Counted from the first letter of the stretch, positions 48,462 through 58,201 are shown. The stretch is DNA of 64,000 bases from Saccharomonospora cyanea NA-134 (GCF_000244975.1 NZ_CM001440.1:3084325-3148324), one strand, 5' to 3'. Numbers and translations are program-made. Notes: generated by a model not told the origin, from the sequence alone.

Positions 48462-49955
48462 TCAGCCCAGCCGGAATGTCGCCCGCTCCCGGTCGGCCCG
48501 GCCGCGCGGTCGGCCCACGGTGAGCCGCCCGTCACGGTGAAGCACGTAGGCTTGCCGGTCGGCCGAGAGACGCAGCGACACGGCCCGGTGGTCAGCGAGG
48601 CCGGCTTCGAGGACGAAACCCGAATCGTGGCCGTAGTCGTCGGTGTCGGTGTACGGGTCGATCCTCAGCTCGGTCCCGTCCACCCGGAGGTACCGGTCGG
48701 GGAAGTTCACCGACCGTAGCGCGACCCGCCCGGCTCCCAGGAAGCCCGGCACGACGCGGAACTGGCTGTCGGCGACCTGACGGACGTCGGTGTCCACCCG
48801 CACCCGGTAGGCGTAGTGCCGCACGTACGCCCGGGGAGCGTCCATCGGTGACAGCCGGACGATGGGTCCGCCCTCACCCACCGGTACCCCGAACGCCGGT
48901 GTTCCGTCCTCGTTCCAGTACAGCCGCTGCACCCGGGTGTGCCGGTTCGGGTCGAACAGCGGATCACCCTCGATGTCGCGATAGTCCCGCGCGTGGTACA
49001 CGAGCACGTCGGTCTCGCCGTCCTCGGCCACGGTGAAGGAGTTGTGGCCCGGCCCGTAACGGCGTGTGCGTTCGTCCGTGCGCAGCACGGGCTCTCCCGA
49101 CTTCGTCCACGACGCCGGGTCGAGCAGGTCGGCTCTGGCGTCGGCGGTGAGCAGTCCCATGCAGTAGCGATGGTCGGTGGCGCTGGCGGAGAACGTCAGG
49201 AAGACGCGGCCGTTGCGGATGATCGCCGCCGCGCCCTCGTTGACCCGGAATCCCTGGACCTCCCAGTCGAGCGTCGGCACCGCGATGCGCACCGGATCGC
49301 CCTTGATCGCCACCGGGGAGGCCATCTCGGCGATGTAGAGGTTGCTGTTGGTGTCGATGCCGGGTTCGTGCTGGGCCCACACGTAGTAGCGGCGGCCCCG
49401 GTGCTCGAACGTGGTGGCGTCGAGCGCGAAGGTGTCCCACGCCGTGGTGACCTGGCCCCGTAGGGTCCACGCGTCCTCCCGTGGGTCCGCCGCGGCGGAC
49501 TCCAACACGTACATGCGGATGCGGAAGGGGTCGTGGGAGTCGCCCGCCGCGAAGTAGACGTACCAGCGGTCGTCGATGCGGTGCAGTTCCGGCGCCCAGA
49601 TGTAGCCGCCCATGCGGCCGGACGACGGCCTGCGCCAGATGGTGCGTTCGCGGGTGCTCGCGAGCCCGTCGAGTGTCGGCGCGCCACGCACCACGATGCG
49701 GTCGTACTCGGGAACGGAACCGGTCAGGTAGTACATGCCGTCGACCGGCCGGGTGATGAACGGGTCGGCCCGCTGTTCGACGAGCGGGTTGCGGGTGGTG
49801 ATTACGTCCGGGTCGGTACGGCCGACGGCCGAGGCGCTCCGGTCGTCCGGCAGCGCCGACGCGGTGGACCCCGACAGCACGCCGAGTGTCCCCGCGGTGG
49901 CCAGGCCCCCACCGAGCTGCAGCATTCTTCTCCGGTTCAGTCCTTCTCGGACCAT
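48462..49955 (-). CDS. Secreted GH43 arabinofuranosidase with C-terminal AbfB domain
   Basis: The 497-aa product has a Tat-type signal peptide (NRRRMLQLGGG, ending around ASA at residue 33). The GH43 five-bladed propeller (about 45-345) shows the general-base Asp in QRADPFITR near 55, WAPELHRIDDRWYVYFAAG near 110, and the acid Glu in VNEGAAAIIR near 238. The C-terminal part (about 355-497), with SVNFPDRYLRVDG, is a beta-trefoil AbfB (CBM42) arabinose-binding domain. It removes alpha-L-arabinofuranose from arabinan or arabinoxylan outside the cell. Third gene of a three-enzyme operon; GAGGAGA precedes ATG 49955. Confidence 0.88.
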   Translation of the reverse strand: MVREGLNRRRMLQLGGGLATAGTLGVLSGSTASALPDDRSASAVGRTDPDVITTRNPLVEQRADPFITRPVDGMYYLTGSVPEYDRIVVRGAPTLDGLASTRERTIWRRPSSGRMGGYIWAPELHRIDDRWYVYFAAGDSHDPFRIRMYVLESAAADPREDAWTLRGQVTTAWDTFALDATTFEHRGRRYYVWAQHEPGIDTNSNLYIAEMASPVAIKGDPVRIAVPTLDWEVQGFRVNEGAAAIIRNGRVFLTFSASATDHRYCMGLLTADARADLLDPASWTKSGEPVLRTDERTRRYGPGHNSFTVAEDGETDVLVYHARDYRDIEGDPLFDPNRHTRVQRLYWNEDGTPAFGVPVGEGGPIVRLSPMDAPRAYVRHYAYRVRVDTDVRQVADSQFRVVPGFLGAGRVALRSVNFPDRYLRVDGTELRIDPYTDTDDYGHDSGFVLEAGLADHRAVSLRLSADRQAYVLHRDGRLTVGRPRGRADRERATFRLG

Positions 49956-49984
49956 GATGTCTCCTCGGTCTGCTCGGCGTCCGG

Positions 49985-52540
49985 TCAACGACCCTGCGTG
50001 GCGATGCGCAACACCGTCACGGAGTGCGGCGGGAAGGTGTGGGTGAACGTGGCGTCGACACCGTGCAGCACCGAGGTCCGCGGCCGGATCGGCCGCGAGG
50101 TCGCGGTGTTGACGGCGTCGGGGTCGCCCGACAACATCGTCATGCGGGCGGTGGGGCGCACCCGCACGTCCCCGAGATCGATCCGGGTCCGGGCCGCGGC
50201 GTCCTGCGCGTTGACGACCTTGACGACGAGTTCACCTCTGCGCTCGTCGCGTGTGACGACCTGGCGGAACGGCTCGGCCACCGCGTCGTCGGTGAAGCTG
50301 CCCCACTCCTTGCCGTCGAGGAACAACGTGACCTGCCGGCCTCGCACCTCGACGCGCAGGTCGTAGGCGCGACCGGGCTCGATGGTCGTGTCGTCGGCGA
50401 CGAGCACGTTCTTGGCGCCCGAACTCGCCTTCTCGACCGCCGACTGGGTGTTGTTCCAGCCGCCGAGGTTCCACCAGTAGTAGTTGCCGGTGTCCTTGAC
50501 ACCGAACGCCACGAGGAAACCCTCGCTGCCGTCCCGCTTCGTGGCCGTGACCTCCAGGTCGTAGTCGCTCCAGTCGGCCGATCCCGCCGTGACCATGGTG
50601 TTCTCGGCGTTCACGTCGCGCTGCACGTAGGCGCCGTCCTCGACGGCCCAGGAACCGCTGCCGGTCAGCGGCGACCACTGCCCCGCATCGCCTGCGAAGT
50701 CGTCGGACAGCAGCACCTCGCCTTCGGGCGTGGTGACGCGCACGTCGTCGTAGGCCACGGCGGTCCGCCAGGTGGACAGCCCCACCGCACCACCGATCGG
50801 CCCGCTCACCTGTGGCGTCGACGACGCCGTGCTGGGCACGACCCGGTCACCGACGTTGGTCATGAAGAGTTTCTGCACCTCGTAGTTCGCCGAACCCCAG
50901 GAGGAGTCGTTGTCGAACCAGATGAGATCCGGTTCCCACTGGACGTGGTCAACGTTGGCCAGCAACGGCGCGTAGGACGCCATGCGCACGATGTCGGCGT
51001 TGCGTTCGAGGCCTGTCATGTAGGCGGCCTCGGCCAGCGCGTTGCGGAAGCGGTTGCCGCGCGAGGCGTACTCACCGACGAAGACGGCGGGGCCCTGCCG
51101 GTCGTAGGAGTCGTAGCGGTCGTTGTTCTCGAGGAACCACGCGGGGTCGTTGTAGTAGTGCTCGTCGACCATGTCGACACCGGCCTGCCGGTTCAGCTCC
51201 CACGCGCGGTCGAACACGGCTCCCGTGTCGTCCGGCCCCGAGTTGCTGATGACCGTGATGTCGGGGTACTCGGCCTCGATGGCCGCGCGGAACCGCTCGA
51301 ACCGCTCGAAGAACTCGTCCGGCAGGTTCTCCTCGTTGCCCACCGCGAGGTGCGTCAGCCCGAACGGCTCCGGATGCCCCATCTCGGCCCGCACCGCACC
51401 CCACTCCGACGTCACCGGACCGTTGGCGAACTCGATGAGGTCGAGGGTGTCCTGGATGTGCCGCCGCAGGAGTTCCGGGTCGTCGGTGGCGCGGTTCTCG
51501 CCGCACCCGGTGACCAGCGCGGGCACCACGGGCACCGGCGTCGCGCCGATGTCCTCGGCGAAGAGGAAGTACTCGTAGTAGCCCAGGCCGAGGGTCTGGT
51601 TGTAGCCCCAGAAGTTGGCGTTCGCCGGGCGTTCGTGGACCGGACCGATGGTGTCCTTCCACTGGTAGGACCGCCTGCGTTCCCAGTCCGGCGCCTCGTA
51701 GGCCTCGTGGCTGCCGGTGTTGACCAGGCAGCCTCCGGGAAAACGCAGGAAGCCGGGTTCCAGCGCGGCGATCTTCTCGGCGAGGTCCTTGCGAAGACCG
51801 TTCTTCCTGCCCTTGAACGTGTCCCGCGGGAACAGCGACACCATGTCGAGGCTCACCGTGCCCGTGCCCTGCGCCGACACGGTGAGCCTGCCCGTGGCGC
51901 TGGTACGGGTCGCGGTGAGGGTGCCGGTGTACCGCGCCCACCCGTCACCCCGCACGATGCGGCGCAGCGGCCGGGAGGTGAGCGAACCCGAGTCGTCGTG
52001 CAGTGTGATCACAAGCGGGGTTTCTCCGGCGTCGGTGCGCGCCCACACCGAGAAGTCGTACCGCTCACCGCGTTCGACGGCGATGCCGGTGTTGTACCCG
52101 CTGTTGGTGAGGCCGTAGGCCGAGCCGCGCCGGTCGGCGTCCACGTCGAGGCGCAGGTAGTTGCGGTTGTTCTCGTGCAGCCTGCCGGCGTCGTTCACCA
52201 CCTCGGCCGAGCCGCTCGCGCCGCCCGTGGCGGCGGTGGTCCACGCCGTCATCGGCGTGTAGGAGGGGTTGTCCACCGGACCGAACTCGAACGAGCGGTT
52301 GCGGACGAGTTCGGCGTAGAGACCGCCGTCGGCGGCGAAGTTGATGTCCTCGTAGAAGATGCCGTACATGGTGTCGGCGATCTCCGGCCCCGCGCCACTC
52401 GTCTCGACGGTCATCGTGTAGTCGGTGACGGGGGTCTCGGCCCTGGCGGCGCCGGTCGGCACCGTCGGCCCGGCGAGGGCGGCCGTGACGAGCACGGCGG
52501 CACCGGCCACGAGGCCGGGTTTGCGCAGAAGGGTCGGCAT
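49985..52540 (-). CDS. Secreted GH51 alpha-L-arabinofuranosidase, multidomain
   Basis: The 851-aa product has a signal peptide ending near ARA (residue 34). N-terminal GH51 sandwich residues surround a CBM4-like insert (about 95-235). The catalytic barrel has acid/base Glu in AVGNEEN (about 403) and nucleophile Glu490 in VFVGEYAS. A concanavalin-like DUF1080/laminin-G-type insert (about 610-760, WSPLTGSGSWAVEDGAYVQ) precedes the C-terminal GH51 sandwich ending HSVTVLRI. It releases L-arabinofuranose from arabinan side chains. Most GH51 enzymes are intracellular and about 500 aa; this is the larger secreted type. Middle gene, 29 bases before the AbfB gene. Confidence 0.9.
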   Translation of the reverse strand: MPTLLRKPGLVAGAAVLVTAALAGPTVPTGAARAETPVTDYTMTVETSGAGPEIADTMYGIFYEDINFAADGGLYAELVRNRSFEFGPVDNPSYTPMTAWTTAATGGASGSAEVVNDAGRLHENNRNYLRLDVDADRRGSAYGLTNSGYNTGIAVERGERYDFSVWARTDAGETPLVITLHDDSGSLTSRPLRRIVRGDGWARYTGTLTATRTSATGRLTVSAQGTGTVSLDMVSLFPRDTFKGRKNGLRKDLAEKIAALEPGFLRFPGGCLVNTGSHEAYEAPDWERRRSYQWKDTIGPVHERPANANFWGYNQTLGLGYYEYFLFAEDIGATPVPVVPALVTGCGENRATDDPELLRRHIQDTLDLIEFANGPVTSEWGAVRAEMGHPEPFGLTHLAVGNEENLPDEFFERFERFRAAIEAEYPDITVISNSGPDDTGAVFDRAWELNRQAGVDMVDEHYYNDPAWFLENNDRYDSYDRQGPAVFVGEYASRGNRFRNALAEAAYMTGLERNADIVRMASYAPLLANVDHVQWEPDLIWFDNDSSWGSANYEVQKLFMTNVGDRVVPSTASSTPQVSGPIGGAVGLSTWRTAVAYDDVRVTTPEGEVLLSDDFAGDAGQWSPLTGSGSWAVEDGAYVQRDVNAENTMVTAGSADWSDYDLEVTATKRDGSEGFLVAFGVKDTGNYYWWNLGGWNNTQSAVEKASSGAKNVLVADDTTIEPGRAYDLRVEVRGRQVTLFLDGKEWGSFTDDAVAEPFRQVVTRDERRGELVVKVVNAQDAAARTRIDLGDVRVRPTARMTMLSGDPDAVNTATSRPIRPRTSVLHGVDATFTHTFPPHSVTVLRIATQGR

Positions 52541-52605
52541 GGGCTCTCCGATCGATTCCACAACGGACTTTCAGACGGTCAGGGGTTCGGTCGGTACGCC
52601 TCCGG

Positions 52606-54156
52606 TCAACCGCCGTAGGCGGCGCGGATTCGGTCGAGTTCTCGTTGTGTCACGGGCAGGACGGTGCCGTGCCGAGGACGGCCGGGCAGTTCGTAGGTCG
52701 TCGACATCCGCCATTCGCCGGAGTCGAGGTCGGTCGTCTCGAACGGCACGTAACCGCGACCGCCGAACTCGTCGATGAACGCGTACCAGCGGTCCTCGGT
52801 GTTGGACCTGAACACCGTGGGCCCCTCCCCCCGGCTGATGCCGGGGTTCTCGTCGTCGCCCTTGCCGATGCACTCGGCGACGAACTCGTAGTCGAGGGCG
52901 CGGAGTTCCCGCGACCGTTCCGCGACGATGAACTTGCCGCACGGTGCGTCGGCGGTGTTGCTCCGCTCGTCCTTGGTGAACCGGTAGAAGTACCCGTCGT
53001 GCTCGATGACCGTCGAATCGATCACCGAGTGGCCCGGGTCCACCCACACCCGGGGTTCGGAGAACGTCCGGAAGTCACGCGTGGTGGCGTACATCATGCG
53101 GTTGTAGGTGTCACCGGTGTGGTCGGGGTCGTCCTCGGCGTACAACTTGGACGCCCAGAAGACGACGTAGGCGCCGATCGAGTGGTCGTAGTACGCCTCC
53201 GGCGCCCACACGTTGCCCGCCGTGTCGGGCGCGACCCGCACGTGCCGCTGCGGCGACCAGTGCACGAGGTCGTGCGACTCCCACACCTCGATGTGCTTGC
53301 TGCCGTGCCGTTGGGCGCGGTCCCAGTCGCCGTCGCCGTGCATCCTCAGATCGGTGGCGATGAGGTAGAAGGTGTCGCCCTCGGGTGATCGGATGAGGAA
53401 CGGGTCCCGCACGCCGAGCTCGCCCTCGTGGGAGCGGAGCACGGGCTCACCGCCCGCGAGCTCGTCCCAGCGCAACGGGTCGTTGCCCCGGCTCGCGGCG
53501 AAGTACACCTGCTCACCGTCGGGCAGCCCCTCTCCGGTGAAGTAGGTGAACGCGTAACCCGCGTACGGCTCGCGCTCGGGCAGTGGCGGCACGGTGAGGT
53601 GGAACCGGCGCTTGACCGTGGCTTTGCCCGAGCGCACGGTGGCGGTGAGTGTGACCGCAACGGGCTTCCGCCCCGGGGCCGGCCGGGTGACCTCTCCGGT
53701 GGGTGTCACGACGTGCTTGCGGGTGGATTTCCAGGTGACGCGGGTGTCGTACGCGCCCGAGGTGGGCAGGGTCAGGTTTCCGCGCACGTCGTCGGCGTCG
53801 GGCACGACGAGCGCCTCGGCGGCCCGCGTCGCCTTCTCGCGGTCGGTGAGGCGCGGCCCCACGGCCACGTCGGACTCGCGCGTCGTGGCCGCCGCCCGCT
53901 CCGTGGCCTCGGCGGATCGCCGTCCCGGCGTGGATCCGGCGCCGTGGCCGCTCCCGGACACGACTCCGGGCTCGCTGGACGTCCCGTGAACGGTGGTCTC
54001 GTAAGCGCTCGGGCCGGGAAGCTCGGTGGCAGTGGCAGTGGCAGTGGCGGCGGCGGGAACGGGGGCGAGCAGGGCGCCCGCGAGTGTGAGAACGAGGGTG
54101 AGCCCACCACGGACCGGTTTCCAACGACGTCCGTGGGCCTGCGGTGGTGTCGACAT
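52606..54156 (-). CDS. Secreted GH43-type glycosidase with bacterial Ig-like domain
   Basis: The 516-aa product has a signal peptide ending near PAAA (residue 36) and an Ala/Thr/Ser-rich linker to about 100. An atrophied bacterial Ig domain follows (about 105-185, NLTLPTSGAYDTRVTWKS), then a GH43-like five-bladed propeller (about 200-510). Propeller marks: GVRDPFLIRSPEGDTFYLIATDLRMHG, SHDLVHWSP, VWAPEAYYDH and RGEGPTVFRS (acid Glu). Substrate is probably arabinan or arabinoxylan, from operon context. First gene of the three-enzyme operon, with operators upstream. Confidence 0.85.
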   Translation of the reverse strand: MSTPPQAHGRRWKPVRGGLTLVLTLAGALLAPVPAAATATATATELPGPSAYETTVHGTSSEPGVVSGSGHGAGSTPGRRSAEATERAAATTRESDVAVGPRLTDREKATRAAEALVVPDADDVRGNLTLPTSGAYDTRVTWKSTRKHVVTPTGEVTRPAPGRKPVAVTLTATVRSGKATVKRRFHLTVPPLPEREPYAGYAFTYFTGEGLPDGEQVYFAASRGNDPLRWDELAGGEPVLRSHEGELGVRDPFLIRSPEGDTFYLIATDLRMHGDGDWDRAQRHGSKHIEVWESHDLVHWSPQRHVRVAPDTAGNVWAPEAYYDHSIGAYVVFWASKLYAEDDPDHTGDTYNRMMYATTRDFRTFSEPRVWVDPGHSVIDSTVIEHDGYFYRFTKDERSNTADAPCGKFIVAERSRELRALDYEFVAECIGKGDDENPGISRGEGPTVFRSNTEDRWYAFIDEFGGRGYVPFETTDLDSGEWRMSTTYELPGRPRHGTVLPVTQRELDRIRAAYGG

Positions 54157-54276
54157 CGGTGTCGCCTCTCGCGTCGGGCGCGGCTGGGCTGGCGCGCGCG
54201 AGGTGAACAGGGAGTGCCGGGCGGGAGTGACATGCCGCCCGTGGTCGGCGAGCTCTTGACGCGGGCGGAACGGCAA

Positions 54277-54290
54277 AGTGAGCGCTAACA
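54277..54290. promoter_or_regulatory. LacI-type operator C (arabinanase operon promoter)
   Basis: AGTGAGCGCTAACA matches the palindrome at 47141 at 12 of 14 positions. It lies 121 bases before the GH43 start, on the glycosidase side of a 305-base divergent region. Confidence 0.7.
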
Positions 54291-54355
54291 TATGGCTGGT
54301 CTCAGTTCGTGTCAAGGATGTGAACTTTTCTGATCGTCCCCCTTGACGAGCCTTA

Positions 54356-54369
54356 TGTGAGCGTTCACA
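54356..54369. promoter_or_regulatory. LacI-type operator D (furanose importer promoter)
   Basis: TGTGAGCGTTCACA, an almost perfect dyad 93 bases before the importer's binding-protein gene, with TTGACG (54343-54348) just upstream as a possible -35. Apart from sites C and D, the 305-base region 54157-54461 shows nothing else I can name. Confidence 0.65.
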
Positions 54370-54461
54370 CTGATCGATCAGGTGACGCGGGTCACCGAGG
54401 CGGCGGGCGTCGGGAAGAGCGCCATGTGCCCGGCCCGAGAGGCAATCCAGGAGGAGGACCA

Positions 54462-55430
54462 GTGCTCAGGAAGTTGGTGACCGCGGCGGCCGCCGTGACC
54501 CTGTTCGGCGCGCTCACGGCCTGCGGTTCCGGTGGTTCGTCCGGCGGCGGTGGCGACGATGGCATCACCATGGGATTCGCCCAGGTCGGCGCGGAGAGCG
54601 GCTGGCGGACCGCGAACACGAAGTCGGTCCAGGAAGCGGCGAAGAAGGCCGGCATCGAACTGAAGTTCTCCGACGCCCAGCAGAAACAGGAGAACCAGAT
54701 CAAGGCCATCCGGTCGTTCATCCAACAGCGGGTCGACGTGATCGCGTTCAGCCCGGTGGTCGAGACCGGCTGGGACACGGTGCTGCTGGAAGCCCAGCGT
54801 GCGGACATCCCGGTGATCCTCACCGACCGGGCCATCGACTCCGAGGACGAGTCGCTGTACGAGACGTTCCTCGGCTCGGACTTCGTGGAGGAGGGTCGCA
54901 AGGCGGGCGAATGGCTCGTCGCGGAGTCCGAGGGCGAGCCCGAGGTCAACGTCGTGGAGCTGGAGGGAACCACGGGTGCCGCACCCGCCATCGACCGGCA
55001 CACCGGTTTCGCCGAGGCGATCGCCGGAACCAACATCGAGATCATCGCGTCGCAGACGGGCGACTTCACGCGGTCCGGCGGCAAGCAGGTGATGGAGGCG
55101 TTCCTCAAGTCGCACGACGACATCGACGTGGTCTACGCCCACAACGACGACATGGGTCTCGGCGCGATCGAGGCCATCGAGGCCGCGGGCAAGGAACCCG
55201 GCAAGGACATCAAGATCATCACCGTGGACGCCGTGAAGGACGGCATGCAGGCACTGGCGGACGGGAAGATCAACTTCATTGTGGAGTGCAACCCACTGCT
55301 CGGTGACCAGCTCATGGACCTGGCGAAGAAGGTCGTCGCGGGCGAGGAGGTGCCCCAGCGCGTCGTCGTCGAGGAGACCACCTTCACCCAGGAGCAGGCC
55401 GCCGAGGCGCTGCCCGACCGGCAGTACTGA
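54462..55430 (+). CDS. Furanose-type ABC substrate-binding lipoprotein (YtfQ-like)
   Basis: The 322-aa product has a signal peptide and lipobox LTACGSG (Cys near 21), a Gly/Ser linker, then a Peripla_BP_4 fold. The sequence ITMGFAQVGAESGWRTANTKSVQEAAKKAG is characteristic of YtfQ, the E. coli galactofuranose-binding protein, rather than RbsB. GTG 54462 follows GGAGGAGGA; a longer frame from 54357 overlaps the operator. With YtfR, YtfT and YjfF homologues following, the set imports a sugar in furanose form, probably L-arabinofuranose given the neighbouring enzymes. Confidence 0.9.
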   Translation: MLRKLVTAAAAVTLFGALTACGSGGSSGGGGDDGITMGFAQVGAESGWRTANTKSVQEAAKKAGIELKFSDAQQKQENQIKAIRSFIQQRVDVIAFSPVVETGWDTVLLEAQRADIPVILTDRAIDSEDESLYETFLGSDFVEEGRKAGEWLVAESEGEPEVNVVELEGTTGAAPAIDRHTGFAEAIAGTNIEIIASQTGDFTRSGGKQVMEAFLKSHDDIDVVYAHNDDMGLGAIEAIEAAGKEPGKDIKIITVDAVKDGMQALADGKINFIVECNPLLGDQLMDLAKKVVAGEEVPQRVVVEETTFTQEQAAEALPDRQY

Positions 55431-55454
55431 CGCGGAACCGCCCGGTTTCGATCC

Positions 55455-55486
55455 GCTGTCCCCGCCACCTCACCGGCGGGGACAGC
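55455..55486 (+). terminator. Intercistronic hairpin between binding-protein and ATPase genes
   Basis: GCTGTCCCCGCC (55455-55466) pairs perfectly with GGCGGGGACAGC (55475-55486), a 12-bp stem with an 8-base loop and no T-run. Its place, 25 bases after the binding-protein stop, fits a partial terminator or 3' stabiliser that keeps binding protein in excess. Confidence 0.65.
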
Positions 55487-55520
55487 GCTCCACGCATCCA
55501 CGAAAGACGAAGGCAGACCC

Positions 55521-57095
55521 ATGACCGAGACCCCGAACGCGGCGGGTGAACCGTCCGCCGACCCGGTCGTCGACATGCTCGGCATCACCGTGGAGTTCCC
55601 CGGTGTGAAGGCGCTCCAGGGCGTCGACTTCCGCCTGTTCGGCGGCGAGGTTCACGCCCTGATGGGCGAGAACGGCGCGGGCAAGTCCACCCTGATCAAG
55701 GCGCTGACAGGGGTGTACTCCGTCGACGCGGGCGAGATCCGGATCGACGGAACGCGGATGTCGTTCTCGGGCCCCGCCGAGGCACAGGACGCGGGCATCG
55801 GCACCGTGTACCAGGAGGTCAACCTGTGCCCGAACCTGACGGTGGCCGAGAACATCCTCCTCGGTCGGGAGCCCCGCAAACACGGTGCGATCGACACGCG
55901 TGCCACCCGCGCCCGCGCGAGGGACCTGCTGCGTCGCATGGGCCTGCACATCGACCCCGACTCGGTCCTGGCGAGCCATCCCATCGCCGTGCAGCAACTC
56001 GTGGCCATCGCCCGGGCCGTCGCGGTGGACGTGCGGGTGCTGGTCCTCGACGAACCGACGTCGAGCCTCGACGCCGACGAGGTCGCCGAACTGTTCCGCA
56101 TCATCCGCCTGCTGCGGGACGAGGGGGTGGCGATCCTGTTCGTGTCGCACTTCCTCGACCAGGTCTACGAGATCTCCGACCGGATGACCGTGCTGCGCAA
56201 CGGCACACTGGTGGGCGAGTACTCGACCCGTGAGCTCGACCGGATCGGCCTCGTGTCCGCGATGCTCGGGCGGGAACTCGGCACCCTGGAACGCCTCGAA
56301 CACCAGGTTTCGGGGCACCGGGCGCAGGGCGACCCCGCCACGCCACCGCTGCTGCGCGCGACGAACTTCGGGCGGAAGGGCTCCATCGAGCCGTTCGACC
56401 TGGAGATCAGGGCGGGCGAGGTGGTGGGGTTGGCCGGGCTGCTGGGCTCGGGGCGCACCGAGCTCGCCCGGCTGCTGTTCGGCGCCGACCGCGCGGACTC
56501 GGGCCGCGTCGAGATCGACGGGAAGCCGGTCAGCCTGCGCAACCCGCGGGTGGCGATCGCGAAGGGTATCGGTTTCAGCTCCGAGGACCGCAAGGGCGAG
56601 GGCCTGGTGGCCGACCTGAGCGTCAGGGACAACCTCGTGCTCGCCATGCAGGCCGCCCGCGGCTGGGCGAGGCCCGTTCCGCGCCGCACCGCCGACGAAC
56701 TCGTCGAGCGCTACGTCGAGATGCTCGACATCCGCCCGGCCGATCCGGAAGCGTTGATCGGCAACCTCTCCGGGGGCAACCAGCAGAAGGTGCTCCTCGC
56801 TCGCTGGCTGGTCACGAAGCCCCGCCTGCTGATCCTCGACGAGCCCACCCGGGGGATCGACGTGGGCGCCAAGGCCCAGATCCAGAAGCTCGTCACCGAA
56901 CTCGCCGCCGAGGGACTCGCGATCCTGTTCATCTCGGCGGAACTGGACGAAGTCGTCCGTATCAGCGACCGCGTGGTGGTGTTGCGCGACCGCCGCAAGA
57001 TCGCCGAACTGGACCATCCGAACGTCACCGTGGACGAGGTCATGGAGCTGATCGCCCGCGGCGCCGGTGAGCGTGAGGAGAGGGTGGCCTCATGA
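55521..57095 (+). CDS. Furanose ABC importer ATPase (YtfR-like, tandem domains)
   Basis: The 524-aa CUT2-type ATPase has two ABC domains. First: Walker A GENGAGKST near 48, IAVQQLVAIARAV in place of the canonical signature, Walker B VLVLDEPTSSLD near 180. Second: degenerate Walker A LLGSGRTEL near 315, signature NLSGGNQQK near 415, Walker B LLILDEPTRGID near 440. One active and one degenerate site are normal for this family. It overlaps the first permease gene by four bases. Confidence 0.93.
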   Translation: MTETPNAAGEPSADPVVDMLGITVEFPGVKALQGVDFRLFGGEVHALMGENGAGKSTLIKALTGVYSVDAGEIRIDGTRMSFSGPAEAQDAGIGTVYQEVNLCPNLTVAENILLGREPRKHGAIDTRATRARARDLLRRMGLHIDPDSVLASHPIAVQQLVAIARAVAVDVRVLVLDEPTSSLDADEVAELFRIIRLLRDEGVAILFVSHFLDQVYEISDRMTVLRNGTLVGEYSTRELDRIGLVSAMLGRELGTLERLEHQVSGHRAQGDPATPPLLRATNFGRKGSIEPFDLEIRAGEVVGLAGLLGSGRTELARLLFGADRADSGRVEIDGKPVSLRNPRVAIAKGIGFSSEDRKGEGLVADLSVRDNLVLAMQAARGWARPVPRRTADELVERYVEMLDIRPADPEALIGNLSGGNQQKVLLARWLVTKPRLLILDEPTRGIDVGAKAQIQKLVTELAAEGLAILFISAELDEVVRISDRVVVLRDRRKIAELDHPNVTVDEVMELIARGAGEREERVAS

Positions 57096-58201
57096 CAGGC
57101 CGTACCACGGGCGTCACGGCCCGGATCAGACAGAGCACTCTCGTGTGGCCGGTACTGGCGCTGGCGGCACTGCTCGTGGTGAACGTCGTCGTCACACCGT
57201 CGTTCTTCGACATCCGGCTGCAGGACGGGCACCTCTACGGCAGCCTGATCGACATCCTCAAGAACGGCGCGCCGACGCTGCTGATCGCACTCGGCATGAC
57301 ACTCGTCATCGCCACCCGGGGCATCGACCTGTCGGTGGGAGCGGTGGTCGCCATCGCGGGCGCGGTCGCGTGCACCTCCATCGCCGGGGCGAACGACCCG
57401 GGCGGTGCGTCCGCCGCGTTCCTCGCGATGACCCTCGCCCTCGCCCTCTGCCTGCTGCTCGGCGCGTGGAACGGGTTCCTCGTGTCCGTACTCGGCATCC
57501 AGCCCATCATCGCCACCCTCGTGCTCATGACGGCGGGCCGCGGAATCGCCATGCTGATCACCGACGGCCAGATCGTGACCGTCAACAACGGCACCTACGC
57601 CGCCGTGGGCGCGGGGTTCCTCGTACTCCCCGTGGCGATCCTCATCAGCCTCGGCGTGTTCGTCCTCGTGGCGGTGCTGACCCGGAAGACGGCGCTCGGC
57701 ATGCTCATCGAGGCGGTCGGCGTCAATCCCACTGCCAGCAGACTCGCCGGAGTGCGCTCCCGCACCATCGTGTGGACGGTGTACGTCTTCGCCGCCCTGT
57801 GCGCGGGTGTGGCCGGACTGATGATCAGCGCGAACGTGAGCGCGGCGGACGCCAACAACGCGGGACTGTGGATCGAACTCGACGCCATCCTGGCGGTCGT
57901 CATCGGCGGCACCGCGTTGTCGGGCGGCCGCTACTCCCTCACCGGCACCCTCGTCGGGGCGCTGCTGATCCAGACCCTGACCACCACCGTCTACACGATC
58001 GGCATCCCGTCCGAGGTCACTCTCGTGTTCAAGGCTCTCGTCGTGATCGCCGTGTGCCTGCTCCAGTCGCCGAAGGCGAGGGCGCTGCTGCGGCGAAACC
58101 GAACGCCCGCCGTTGCGCAGGCGGACATCGGCGACGCGCCCGAACCGCGCGGCGCGACGGTCACCGAGGACGTCCCGAGTTCGAAAGTGGGGCAACGTTG
58201 A
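57092..58201 (+). CDS. Furanose ABC importer permease (YtfT-like)
   Basis: The 369-aa BPD_transp_2 permease has about ten hydrophobic helices. LIALGMTLVIATRGIDLSVGAVVAIAGA near 65-95 and LAVVIGGTALSGGRYSLTGTLVGALL near 268-290 are the family's conserved loops. It forms half of the channel with the YjfF-like protein. A hydrophilic tail of about 35 residues ends the protein. Its stop overlaps the TTG start of the next gene. Confidence 0.92.
   Translation: MTGRTTGVTARIRQSTLVWPVLALAALLVVNVVVTPSFFDIRLQDGHLYGSLIDILKNGAPTLLIALGMTLVIATRGIDLSVGAVVAIAGAVACTSIAGANDPGGASAAFLAMTLALALCLLLGAWNGFLVSVLGIQPIIATLVLMTAGRGIAMLITDGQIVTVNNGTYAAVGAGFLVLPVAILISLGVFVLVAVLTRKTALGMLIEAVGVNPTASRLAGVRSRTIVWTVYVFAALCAGVAGLMISANVSAADANNAGLWIELDAILAVVIGGTALSGGRYSLTGTLVGALLIQTLTTTVYTIGIPSEVTLVFKALVVIAVCLLQSPKARALLRRNRTPAVAQADIGDAPEPRGATVTEDVPSSKVGQR

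Noticed and set aside
50024-52618. Long plus-strand open frame (864 codons) opposite the GH51 gene
   Set aside because: It lies antisense in codon register to a clear glycosidase; its translation is Arg/Gly/His-rich without any domain. This is a high-GC codon artefact.
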